Source of the DNA: Candidatus Omnitrophota bacterium
GTDB lineage: Bacteria; Omnitrophota; Gorgyraeia; Gygaellales; Profunditerraquicolaceae
Length of the DNA: 8,438 bases
NCBI GenBank assembly: GCA_030691725.1
Contig: JAUYDQ010000072.1
Span: 1 to 8,438 of the forward strand
Reading direction: 5' to 3'
Positions 1 to 4,582 of this stretch are shown one piece after another (the first letter of the stretch is position 1; every line of letters starts with the position of its first letter). The translations under genes were made by a program, and so were the position numbers. The notes below the pieces were generated by a model. It searched no databases, was not told the DNA's origin, and saw only the letters and a list, made by a program, of their open reading frames with translations.

Positions 1-64
1 TATAAGGTCCCAAGGGTCCGGCTGTTCGCCGGTTAAAAGGGTACGCGAGCTGGGTTCAGAACGT
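1..64 (+). rRNA. rrl: 23S rRNA, exon 1 (partial, 5' end outside window)
   Basis: This is domain V of the large-subunit rRNA. It aligns without gaps to E. coli 23S from about nucleotide 2530: the A-loop GGCTGTTCGCC at 20-30 (G24 = G2553), then the peptidyl-transferase stretch GGGTTCAGAACGT with T56 equivalent to U2585 and T64 to U2593. The continuation expected in every bacterium (CGTGAGACAG) does not follow. It resumes at 435 after a 370-nt insertion. The numbering comes from matching remembered E. coli landmarks, not from a computed alignment. Confidence 0.96.
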
Positions 65-434
65 AGATAACACTGCGTTTTTCCGTAGTAATACGGAAAG
101 AGAATTGACTAATATCGGTGAAGCCCGACTGCAGGTCGAACGCTGCAGGGGTAATACCGAGGGAAGGTTGTAGATGGAAGAATCAACGAAAGCATATATC
201 GCAGGTTTCTTGGCAAACGTATTTGATTCTTACGCAACCCTTAACTATTCCAAGAAGAAAACTAATAACGCAAAGAAAGTAGAAGGTTTCTTGAATAGAA
301 AGGAGCTACTAACCCCCGTAACGACTGAGAGCGAAAGCTCGAGATAGCTGCTAAATAAAGCAGTTATAATACGTCAACTCCTCGAAAGAGGATGAAGATA
401 TAGTCTATGCCACTGGTAACAGTGGGTAATCATG
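65..434 (+). ncRNA. Group I intron (subgroup IA-like) in the 23S peptidyl-transferase centre
   Basis: This is a self-splicing ribozyme intron. A complete group I core can be folded by eye. P1 pairs exon 58-64 with the guide 75-81, with the obligatory U64-G75 wobble at the splice site. P2 is 80-87/92-99. P3 is TTGAC 105-109 with GTCAA 373-377. P4 is TCGGT 115-119 with ACCGA 156-160. P5 is 124-134/143-151. P6 is 161-173/306-317. P7 is GACT 323-326 with AGTC 402-405, inside the classic S-type string AAGATATAGTC. P7.1 is 329-340 with a GAAA loop and P7.2 is 344-351/360-367. P8 is 379-392 with a GAAA loop, and P9 is 410-425 with a GTAA loop. The intron ends in the expected G434. CAC 71-73 can pair with 3' exon GTG 436-438 as P10. 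P7.1/P7.2 are hallmarks of subgroup IA. Splicing should join U64 to C435 and restore a normal 23S rRNA. Confidence 0.95.
174..347 (+). pseudogene. Vestigial LAGLIDADG-like homing endonuclease ORF inside the intron P6 loop
   Basis: This is a 57-codon ORF starting exactly after the 5' strand of P6, with a plausible GGGAAGG ribosome site at 161-167. Residues 8-20 (YIAGFLANVFDSY) resemble the first LAGLIDADG helix of I-CreI-like enzymes (Y-x-AGF-x-D-x-DG-S). The acidic D-x-DG part is replaced by ANVFDSY, so the catalytic aspartate is missing or displaced. Working single-motif enzymes are about 160 residues, so most of the fold is absent. After L6 the frame runs through P6', P7 and P7.1 and stops in P7.2, so its last 14 codons are ribozyme core rather than selected protein. 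The reading as an eroded endonuclease rests on one short motif and its location. It could also be a chance ORF. Confidence 0.4.
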
Positions 435-755
435 CGTGAGACAGTTCGGTCTCTATCTGATGTGGGCGTAAGGATACTTGAAGGGGAGTTCTCTTCAGTA
501 CGAGAGGACCTAGAGAAACGAACCTCTGGTGTTCCGGTTGTCCTGCCAAGGGCAAAGGCCGGGTAGCTATGTTCGGAAAGGATAAGCGCTGAAAGCATCT
601 AAGTGCAAAGCCCCCCCCAAGAATAGGTATCCCTTCCTTGGCCGTAAGGCCGAGGATGAAGGCTGGTCGTAGACTACGACCTTGATAGGCGCAAAGTGTA
701 AGATCCGTAAGGATTTCAGCTAATGCGTACTAATCGGCCAATCGGCTTGGCCTAA
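435..755 (+). rRNA. rrl: 23S rRNA, exon 2 (3' end of gene)
   Basis: The exon opens with CGTGAGACAGTTCGGTC, the 3' side of the peptidyl-transferase centre; A443 corresponds to A2602. It continues with the sarcin-ricin loop AGTACGAGAGGACC at 497-510, and then domain VI (GCTGAAAGCATCTAAG around 589-604). The last recognisable 23S signature is GTACTAATCGGCC at 727-739. The exact 3' end is uncertain by about 10 nt, because it pairs with the 5' end of 23S, which is outside the window. A run of eight C at 611-618 lies in a variable domain VI hairpin region and is a place where sequencing length errors are possible. Confidence 0.95.
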
Positions 756-785
756 TAAATCTTTTTGCGAAAGCAGAGAGATTTA
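756..785 (+). other. Hairpin with GAAA tetraloop just after 23S rRNA
   Basis: TAAATCTTTTTGC at 756-768 pairs fully with GCAGAGAGATTTA at 773-785: 13 base pairs including two G-U wobbles, closed by a GAAA tetraloop. It begins within a few bases of the mature 23S 3' end. It is not followed by a T run, so it is not an intrinsic terminator. A role in processing the 23S-5S spacer, for instance as a double-stranded RNase III substrate, is an inference from position and shape. Confidence 0.6.
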
Positions 786-892
786 GTCCCAAGTTTCCTT
801 CAAGCAAAAGTGCTGGAAACGAGGGATAAATCTGGCAATCGGTTTATCTGTAGTTTTACCTAAATATGTAGTTGTTGAGGTTTTTGAAAACT
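786..892 (+). other. 23S-5S intergenic spacer, no gene
   Basis: This is the rest of the internal transcribed spacer. No tRNA signature (GTTCGA-type T loop with flanking stem, or CCA end) is visible. Two further inverted repeats are present: GTTTCC 793-798 with GGAAAC 815-820, with an inner AGC/GCT stem, and GATAAA 825-830 with TTTATC 843-848. They suggest a spacer folded into successive hairpins, as is usual in rRNA operons. Confidence 0.55.
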
Positions 893-1008
893 TGGAGTAC
901 TCATACCGAGGGGGAAACACCCGTTCCCATTCCGAATACGGAAGTTAAGCCCCTCAGGGCCGATGGTACTATACTCGTAAGGGTACGGGAGAGTAGGTCG
1001 GTGCTCCT
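893..1008 (+). rRNA. rrf: 5S rRNA
   Basis: This is a complete 5S rRNA of about 116 nt, the large-subunit rRNA of the central protuberance. The terminal helix I forms between GGAGTAC 894-900 and GTGCTCC 1001-1007. Internal landmarks match bacterial 5S: the CCCATTCCGAATACGGAAG loop-B/C region at 926-944, AAGCCC at 947-952, the GCCGATGGTACT stretch from 959, and GGGAGAGTAGG at 987-997. It lies about 137 nt after 23S and is followed by terminators, giving the order 23S-5S at the operon end. The ends are set from helix I and could be off by one or two bases. Confidence 0.95.
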
Positions 1009-1014
1009 TTAAAT

Positions 1015-1053
1015 AAAAAACCCTGCAATCAAAAGTTGTGGGGTTTTTTATTT
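1015..1053 (+). terminator. Intrinsic terminator of the rRNA operon (first of two)
   Basis: A 14-bp stem pairs 1015-1028 (six A, CCCTGCAA) with 1036-1049 (TTGTGGGG, six T), allowing two wobbles, around a 7-nt loop. A T-rich tail follows (ATTTT to 1054). It starts seven bases after the 5S gene, the normal place for an rRNA operon terminator. The A-rich 5' arm means it could also work on the opposite strand. Confidence 0.9.
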
Positions 1054-1061
1054 TAGCCAAC

Positions 1062-1091
1062 AAAAAACCCCCGAAATTTTGGGGGTTTTCT
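1062..1091 (+). terminator. Second, tandem intrinsic terminator
   Basis: AAAACCCCC at 1064-1072 pairs with GGGGGTTTT at 1081-1089 around an 8-nt loop, with T residues continuing past the stem. It sits 15 bases after the previous terminator. Tandem terminators are common after highly transcribed rRNA operons. The A tract before the 5' arm makes it potentially bidirectional. Confidence 0.85.
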
Positions 1092-1274
1092 TGTAGGTGA
1101 TAGGCCTAATAGCTTTCGCTATCCTACCAACCTCCTGTTGAGTAAACGCTTAGTAAAAGTATGCAATATCTAAATGAAAAAATCAAGGCTAATTAGTATA
1201 AATCAGAAAACGTTTTCATAAAGGGCTGTCCCCGAAATAGGATTACCAGTAAGTTGTCCCAAGCCTAATTTTGC
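1092..1274. other. Intergenic stretch between the rRNA terminators and the hydrolase promoter
   Basis: No gene is visible here. Three sequence features stand out. First, a hairpin with GTAGG 1093-1097 / CCTAC 1123-1127 and ATAGC 1109-1113 / GCTAT 1118-1122. Second, a perfect 12-bp palindrome GAAAACGTTTTC at 1206-1217, about 58 bp before the -35, which could be an operator half of the LacI-like type or simply chance. Third, a GGGCTGTCCCC motif at 1223-1233, which resembles short palindromic repeats scattered in many bacterial genomes. The CCAAGC arm at 1259-1264 belongs to the hairpin fused with the downstream promoter. Confidence 0.5.
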
Positions 1275-1302
1275 TTGGAATTTTTGGTTTTGGAGTTATA
1301 AT
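1259..1302 (+). promoter_or_regulatory. Hairpin-promoter element, copy 1
   Basis: The -35-like hexamer is TTGGAA at 1275-1280, the spacer is 16 bp (TTTTTGGTTTTGGAGT) and the -10 is a perfect TATAAT at 1297-1302. The -35 overlaps the 3' arm of a hairpin, CCAAGC 1259-1264 with GCTTGG 1273-1278 (8-nt loop). No gene lies just upstream that needs termination here. The predicted start point, about seven bases after the -10, falls at 1309-1311, on or next to the hydrolase ATG. The spacer is shared with three other copies at 2138, 2436 and 3005. Confidence 0.75.
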
Positions 1303-1310
1303 TATGTAAA

Positions 1311-2126
1311 ATGGCAACTTTAAAAAGTATATTACAAATATTACTGCTATTTTTAATCGTGGCAGCGGTTTTCGCCTTTCTCAGATCTTTTGAGAGGCGT
1401 TCACTTTTCTATCCGAGCAAAGTAATTGAATTTCTACCATCGGTGAGCGGCTTAGATTTTGAAGATATATTCTTTCAAACCTCGGACAATCTCAAGCTGA
1501 ATGGCTGGTTTATTCCCTCCCCGGGTGCGAAGTTTACCATTCTTTTCTGCCACGGTAATGCCGGAAACATCAGCCATCGCCTGGAAAAGATAAATTTTTT
1601 TCACCAGTTAGGATGTAATGTGTTTATATTTGATTACCGCGGCTATGGGTTAAGTAAGGGGAGCCCCTCTGAGAAGGGCTTGTATCTTGATGCAAAGGCA
1701 GCGTATGATTATTTATTATCCCGTTCGATGCAGGAGAATCGGATTATCGGCTATGGCGAGTCTTTGGGCAGTGCCGCTATTATTGATTTGGTTTGCCGAT
1801 ATAGGCTCTACGCATTGATAGTAGAGGGCGCTTTTTCCAGCGGTAAGGATATGGCAAGAAATATCTATCCATTTCTGCCTTACTGGGTATTCTCCATACG
1901 TTTCGATTCAGAGAGCAAGATAAAATCCATAAAGGTCCCTAAGCTTATCATCCACAGCCTTAACGACGAAATTGTTCCTTATGCTTTGGCCCGCAAGCTT
2001 TACGAGGCAGCACCTCCACCAAAGGAATTCCTGCAGATACGCGGTGGGCATAACAGTTGTTTCTATGATTCAGAACGCCTTCTCAAAGAAAAAATAGCTG
2101 ATTTCTTACGCGGGCTGACACATTAG
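1311..2126 (+). CDS. Membrane-anchored alpha/beta hydrolase (serine hydrolase, BEM46/ABHD13-like)
   Basis: This 271-residue protein has one N-terminal hydrophobic helix (about residues 6-24), probably anchoring it in the inner membrane, followed by an alpha/beta-hydrolase domain (about 47-269). The family hallmarks are intact: oxyanion-hole HGNAGN at 81-86, the FDYRGYG strand-turn at 107-113, nucleophile elbow GYGES with Ser151, acid Asp219 in HSLNDEIVP, and His247 in GGHN. These are typical of the S33-like/BEM46 group, whose bacterial members mostly have unknown substrates; an ester or peptide substrate cannot be told apart here. The ATG at 1311 has no Shine-Dalgarno at the usual distance: GGAG at 1292-1295 is 15 bases away and inside the promoter. 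With the promoter at 1275-1302 this implies a leaderless or near-leaderless mRNA. It appears to be a single-gene unit, since a new promoter follows. Confidence 0.93.
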   Translation: MATLKSILQILLLFLIVAAVFAFLRSFERRSLFYPSKVIEFLPSVSGLDFEDIFFQTSDNLKLNGWFIPSPGAKFTILFCHGNAGNISHRLEKINFFHQLGCNVFIFDYRGYGLSKGSPSEKGLYLDAKAAYDYLLSRSMQENRIIGYGESLGSAAIIDLVCRYRLYALIVEGAFSSGKDMARNIYPFLPYWVFSIRFDSESKIKSIKVPKLIIHSLNDEIVPYALARKLYEAAPPPKEFLQIRGGHNSCFYDSERLLKEKIADFLRGLTH

Positions 2127-2137
2127 TGGGATTTTGC

Positions 2138-2165
2138 TTGGGTTTTTTGGTTTGGGAGGTATAAT
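2138..2165 (+). promoter_or_regulatory. Promoter element, copy 2
   Basis: The -35-like hexamer is TTGGGT at 2138-2143, preceded by the conserved GC. The spacer is 16 bp (TTTTTGGTTTGGGAGG) and the -10 is TATAAT at 2160-2165. It lies in the 55-nt gap between the hydrolase stop and the next ATG. Unlike copies 1 and 4 it has no CCAAGC arm upstream, so no hairpin. The start point would be near 2172, leaving a leader of roughly 10 nt. Confidence 0.72.
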
Positions 2166-2181
2166 ATTCTAGTGTGATGAG

Positions 2182-2421
2182 ATGAATAATAAGCCGCAGG
2201 AGAAGTGGTATTTCAAGACTTCAGTATTAGTAATAGCCTTTCTGTGTATTGGCCCTTTTGCGTTGCCGTTAGCCTGGCTTAATCCCCGCTTTAGCCCAAA
2301 AGCAAAGATAATAATAAGTGCCATCATTATTATACTGAGTTATTTTCTTGGAGCTGTACTTTTTAATTCCCTGCAGTCGATAATCCGTTATTATAAGATG
2401 ATTTTTCAGGGATCCCTATGA
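2182..2421 (+). CDS. Small two-helix membrane protein of unknown function
   Basis: This 79-residue protein has two hydrophobic helices, about residues 12-31 (SVLVIAFLCIGPFALPLAW) and 43-64 (IIISAIIIILSYFLGAVLF), joined by a short basic loop NPRFSPKAK. A charged N-terminus (NNKPQEKW) and C-terminus complete it. The PFALPLAWLNPR motif, with W and P flanking the turn, looks like a conserved feature of a small uncharacterised bacterial membrane-protein group, but I do not recognise a named family. No clear Shine-Dalgarno precedes ATG 2182; the short leader is TGTGATGAG. A two-codon frame (ATG 2177, AGA, TGA) overlaps the start and is probably chance. It has its own promoter copy, and the next gene has another, so it is likely transcribed alone or by readthrough. 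Confidence 0.75.
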   Translation: MNNKPQEKWYFKTSVLVIAFLCIGPFALPLAWLNPRFSPKAKIIISAIIIILSYFLGAVLFNSLQSIIRYYKMIFQGSL

Positions 2422-2435
2422 ATTCCTTAGGCTGC

Positions 2436-2463
2436 TTGGGGTTCGTGGTTTAAGAGATACAAT
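2436..2463 (+). promoter_or_regulatory. Promoter element, copy 3 (greA promoter)
   Basis: The -35-like hexamer is TTGGGG at 2436-2441, again preceded by GC. The 16-bp spacer (TTCGTGGTTTAAGAGA) keeps the TGG-TTT core and the G-x-G before the -10, and the -10 is TACAAT at 2458-2463. This is the most diverged of the four copies. The start point would be near 2470, giving greA a leader of about 24 nt that includes its ribosome site. Confidence 0.65.
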
Positions 2464-2493
2464 ATATTACACACGAATAAAAGAGGATAATTT

Positions 2494-2964
2494 ATGGACG
2501 ATATATATTTAACCAGAAACGGTTATGAAAAATTAATAAAAGAATTGGATTTTTTAAAGAAAGAAAAACGCAGACAACTGAGTAAGGCCATAGGAGAAGC
2601 CAGGTCTCATGGCGATATCAGCGAGAATGCTGAATACGACGCAGCAAAAGAGGCGCAGGGATTGAATGAAAAGCGGATTGCAGAGTTAGAATACAAATTG
2701 ACCCACGTCCGGATTCTTGATTATGAGAATATCGCTAAAGATGAGGTTTTAATAGGGGCAACAGTTACGCTTAAGGATTTGGATTCGCAAGAGGTGTTGG
2801 AATATACCTTGGTTTCAGAGATAGAGGCAGATTATGCAGAAGGTAAAATTTCCGTTACTTCTCCGGTAGGAGCATCCTTATTGAATCACAAGGAAAAACA
2901 AGTAGTTGAAATTAAGGTTCCGGCAGGGGTTTTAAGATATGAGATATTAAAAATATCAAGATAG
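2494..2964 (+). CDS. greA: Transcription elongation factor GreA
   Basis: GreA binds the RNA polymerase secondary channel and stimulates cleavage of backtracked RNA, rescuing stalled elongation complexes. At 156 residues it has the usual family length (E. coli 158). Residues 1-75 form the N-terminal antiparallel coiled coil. Its tip carries the GDISENAEYDAAKE signature at 40-53, with the two acidic residues Asp41 and Glu44 that coordinate the catalytic magnesium. Residues 80-156 form the FKBP-like C-terminal domain, including the ISVTSPVGASLL stretch at 119-130 and VPAGVLRYEIL near the end. A good ribosome site, AAGAGG at 2481-2486, stands seven bases before ATG 2494. It has its own promoter and is followed by an intrinsic terminator, so it is effectively monocistronic. 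Nothing is missing or unusual in the protein. Confidence 0.97.
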   Translation: MDDIYLTRNGYEKLIKELDFLKKEKRRQLSKAIGEARSHGDISENAEYDAAKEAQGLNEKRIAELEYKLTHVRILDYENIAKDEVLIGATVTLKDLDSQEVLEYTLVSEIEADYAEGKISVTSPVGASLLNHKEKQVVEIKVPAGVLRYEILKISR

Positions 2965-2987
2965 TAACCTTGCAAGAATAACTTCAT

Positions 2988-3015
2988 CCCAAGCAAAATT
3001 CAGCTTGGGGTTTTT
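2988..3015 (+). terminator. greA terminator, fused to the next promoter
   Basis: CCCAAGC at 2988-2994 pairs with GCTTGGG at 3003-3009 around an 8-nt loop (AAAATTCA), followed by G and five T, then GGTTTT. This is a plausible intrinsic terminator 24 bases after the greA stop codon. Its 3' arm and T run are at the same time the -35 hexamer and spacer of promoter copy 4. Confidence 0.75.
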
Positions 3016-3032
3016 GGTTTTGGGGTTATAAT
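3005..3032 (+). promoter_or_regulatory. Promoter element, copy 4
   Basis: The -35-like hexamer is TTGGGG at 3005-3010, the spacer is 16 bp (TTTTTGGTTTTGGGGT) and the -10 is TATAAT at 3027-3032. This is closest to the consensus of the four copies. The start point would be near 3039, leaving a leader of about 80 nt before the ATG at 3119. That leader has no convincing stem-loop that I could find. A second TATAAT at 3092-3097 has no matching -35 block. Confidence 0.75.
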
Positions 3033-3118
3033 ACTATCATAGAAATTTGCGACATACGCTTTAGGATATAAAAAAGCTGGTGAAGAAACATTATAATTTT
3101 GGGTGAATGTCATAGAGT

Positions 3119-4195
3119 ATGCGTAGTTTTAGAAAGAAGATAAGGAATTTAAAAACTGATACGATGGCCTGGTTTAGTTCTAAAGACTTTAAGCAGTTAA
3201 TGGTGTTTGTGTTAGTAGTAGTCAGCTTTAGTCTTTCTATTGTCTATACCAATGTCAAGACCTATAACCCTCAGCTTGCCGCATATATTGGGCACAATGA
3301 TTCTATTGATTATGTGAAGATGTATTTTGGTGAGCCAGTGTGGGGGATACGAGCTTATCGGCCCCTCGTACCTTTGTTAGCTCGTCTGGTACCTGACCTG
3401 CCAGATTGGTTATTCACTGGCGAAAGGTCCTTTGATCTTTTTACGAGGGTGGCGATGAAGTTCGGTATAGTTAATTTCTTCTTTTTGCTTGGGGCGTGTG
3501 TGGCGTTATATTTTTTACAGCGGGGATTCGGGATGAGTTATTTTGAAAGCTTCTTAGGCGGAATGTTATTCTTAAGCTCGCAAACTGTGATACGCAGCGC
3601 TGGTCTGCCAATGGCTGATACTGCATTTTTTTTCTTTTTTTTACTCTGCATGATTAGCATTCAGCGGAATAATCTGTGGTGGTTATTATTTGCTCATACC
3701 ATCGGCGTCTTAGCCAAGGAATTGGTTATTCTGTCAATTCCCCTCATTTTGTTATCGTTGTTTCCTTGGCGACGCAAGGCAGGGATGCTTTTTGTGCTTG
3801 TTCCGGGCCTACTGTTGTATGGAGTGGTACGTGTTAAGTTCGCTCTTTCACCTTTAGATGATTACATTACAGGAGGTACGCTAAGATATTGCCCTACTCA
3901 ATTATTACGTCTTATTACTCCCAATGGCTTAATCAATGTATTTTTATCTTTCGGATTTGCCTGGATTCCTGCGCTGTACGCACTGGCCAGGTGTAAGATT
4001 CCTTTACTTCTTAAGCGTTGGTCATGGTTAATCCTCATTATTTTTATGGGTGTGTTATTAGGAAGAGGCGATTTGGGACGTTCAACCTTTAATGCCTTCC
4101 CAGTGGTAATTCCACTCGCTTCACTTGGTTTGAGTTGTTGGTTAAAAAAAGGCCTTGAAGAGAAAGGGAGGTTTGATGAAATTCAACGAGCTTAA
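3119..4195 (+). CDS. Polytopic membrane protein, GT-C glycosyltransferase-like
   Basis: This 358-residue integral membrane protein has about eight to ten hydrophobic helices (approximately 27-44, 113-134, 140-157, 164-181, 186-215, 221-238, 270-292, 301-315, 324-341). The layout resembles GT-C-fold lipid-phosphate-sugar glycosyltransferases: a large first outside loop with an acidic pair (HND at 59-61) and the YRPLVPLLA segment at 80-88, a LAKE motif at 198-201, and a C-terminal D-x-x-R segment (GDLGRSTF at 317-324) leading into FPVVIPLA. This is a pattern judgement, not a firm family match. Donor and acceptor cannot be named, and no sugar-biosynthesis neighbours support it. The ATG at 3119 has only a weak AGAG four bases upstream; GGGTGA at 3101-3106 is rather distant. 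T8-C-T8 at 3626-3642 encodes a run of Phe and is slippage-prone. The 3' end overlaps the next gene by 20 nt, implying co-translation. Confidence 0.75.
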   Translation: MRSFRKKIRNLKTDTMAWFSSKDFKQLMVFVLVVVSFSLSIVYTNVKTYNPQLAAYIGHNDSIDYVKMYFGEPVWGIRAYRPLVPLLARLVPDLPDWLFTGERSFDLFTRVAMKFGIVNFFFLLGACVALYFLQRGFGMSYFESFLGGMLFLSSQTVIRSAGLPMADTAFFFFFLLCMISIQRNNLWWLLFAHTIGVLAKELVILSIPLILLSLFPWRRKAGMLFVLVPGLLLYGVVRVKFALSPLDDYITGGTLRYCPTQLLRLITPNGLINVFLSFGFAWIPALYALARCKIPLLLKRWSWLILIIFMGVLLGRGDLGRSTFNAFPVVIPLASLGLSCWLKKGLEEKGRFDEIQRA

Positions 4196-4523
4196 AGCTG
4201 AGCTCAAACACATTCGTTTTGATACCCTACGTATGGACAGCGATAATTATTTTGAAGCGGTGGTGGTCAGGGATGAGGTGGAGAAACTTAAGGTGAGGTT
4301 GGAAAAATTCTTGGGTTTATCAGCTTATCCCTCTAAAGACAGATTATCATCTCAGATCGAGGAGGCTATAGAAGAATTCGGCGGTATTAGATTTGACCAG
4401 AGTCTCTATCTTAGGAATGAAGGGAAAGATACCGTATTTGCCATGCTCTGGCCATGGCAGGATGGGTGCCACACCACAGTCAAAATTATTCATGGTGTAG
4501 GAAAGTATAAAACACTTCCCTAA
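4176..4523 (+). CDS. Small soluble protein of unknown function
   Basis: This 115-residue protein starts at MKFNELKAEL. I chose ATG 4176 over the in-frame ATG 4155 because AGGGAGG at 4165-4171 is a near-perfect ribosome site four bases ahead. The gene then overlaps the end of the membrane-protein gene by 20 nt, a typical coupled pair. The protein has no signal peptide or membrane helix. Its N-terminal half (residues 1-50) is charged and helical, with a possible short coiled coil around DEVEKLKVRLEKFLG. The C-terminal half contains an aromatic FAMLWPWQDGCHTTVKIIHG strand-like segment. I do not recognise a family. The overlap suggests expression with the upstream membrane protein, but no joint function can be read from this. 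Confidence 0.75.
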   Translation: MKFNELKAELKHIRFDTLRMDSDNYFEAVVVRDEVEKLKVRLEKFLGLSAYPSKDRLSSQIEEAIEEFGGIRFDQSLYLRNEGKDTVFAMLWPWQDGCHTTVKIIHGVGKYKTLP

Positions 4524-4528
4524 CCACT

Positions 4529-4567
4529 GAAAATCGCACCTTAAGGTTATCGCTAAAGGTGATTTTC
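4529..4567 (+). promoter_or_regulatory. Intergenic hairpin next to the cupin ribosome site
   Basis: GAAAAT 4529-4534 pairs with ATTTTC 4562-4567, and CACCTT 4537-4542 pairs with AAGGTG 4556-4561. The two 6-bp stems are stacked with a two-base bulge (CG 4535-4536) and a 13-nt loop. The 3' arm ends three bases before the Shine-Dalgarno AAAGGAG at 4571-4577. No T run follows, so it is a poor intrinsic terminator. It might limit ribosome access, mark an mRNA processing point, or be a weak attenuator. The structure is seen; the role is inferred. Confidence 0.5.
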
Positions 4568-4582
4568 TTGAAAGGAGTTAAG

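Noticed and set aside
65..434. Archaeal-type bulge-helix-bulge rRNA intron or an intervening sequence excised without ligation
   Set aside because: The P1 wobble, the P3/P7/P8 core with AAGATATAGTC, and the terminal G define a group I intron, and the surrounding genes are bacterial.
756..892. tRNA gene in the 23S-5S spacer
   Set aside because: No cloverleaf, T-loop or acceptor pairing could be found; the hairpins do not fit a tRNA.
374..1063. Minus-strand open frames across the intron/23S exon 2 and across 5S
   Set aside because: They lie opposite structured RNA genes and have no protein-like composition or ribosome site.
2177..2185. Two-codon minicistron ATG-AGA-TGA overlapping the start of the small membrane protein
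   Set aside because: It is too short to stand out from chance and has no ribosome site of its own.
3007..3025. G-quadruplex in the GGGG-T5-GG-T4-GGGG spacer of promoter copy 4
   Set aside because: At most two tiers could form, and copies 1 and 3 break the G runs, so it is not a shared property of the element.
4155..4175. Upstream in-frame start for the small protein gene at 4176
   Set aside because: The strong AGGGAGG site lies between the two ATGs and serves only 4176.
4559..4582. GTG start at 4559 for the cupin protein
   Set aside because: It would lie inside the hairpin and upstream of the AAAGGAG site; the family sequence fits a start at 4583.
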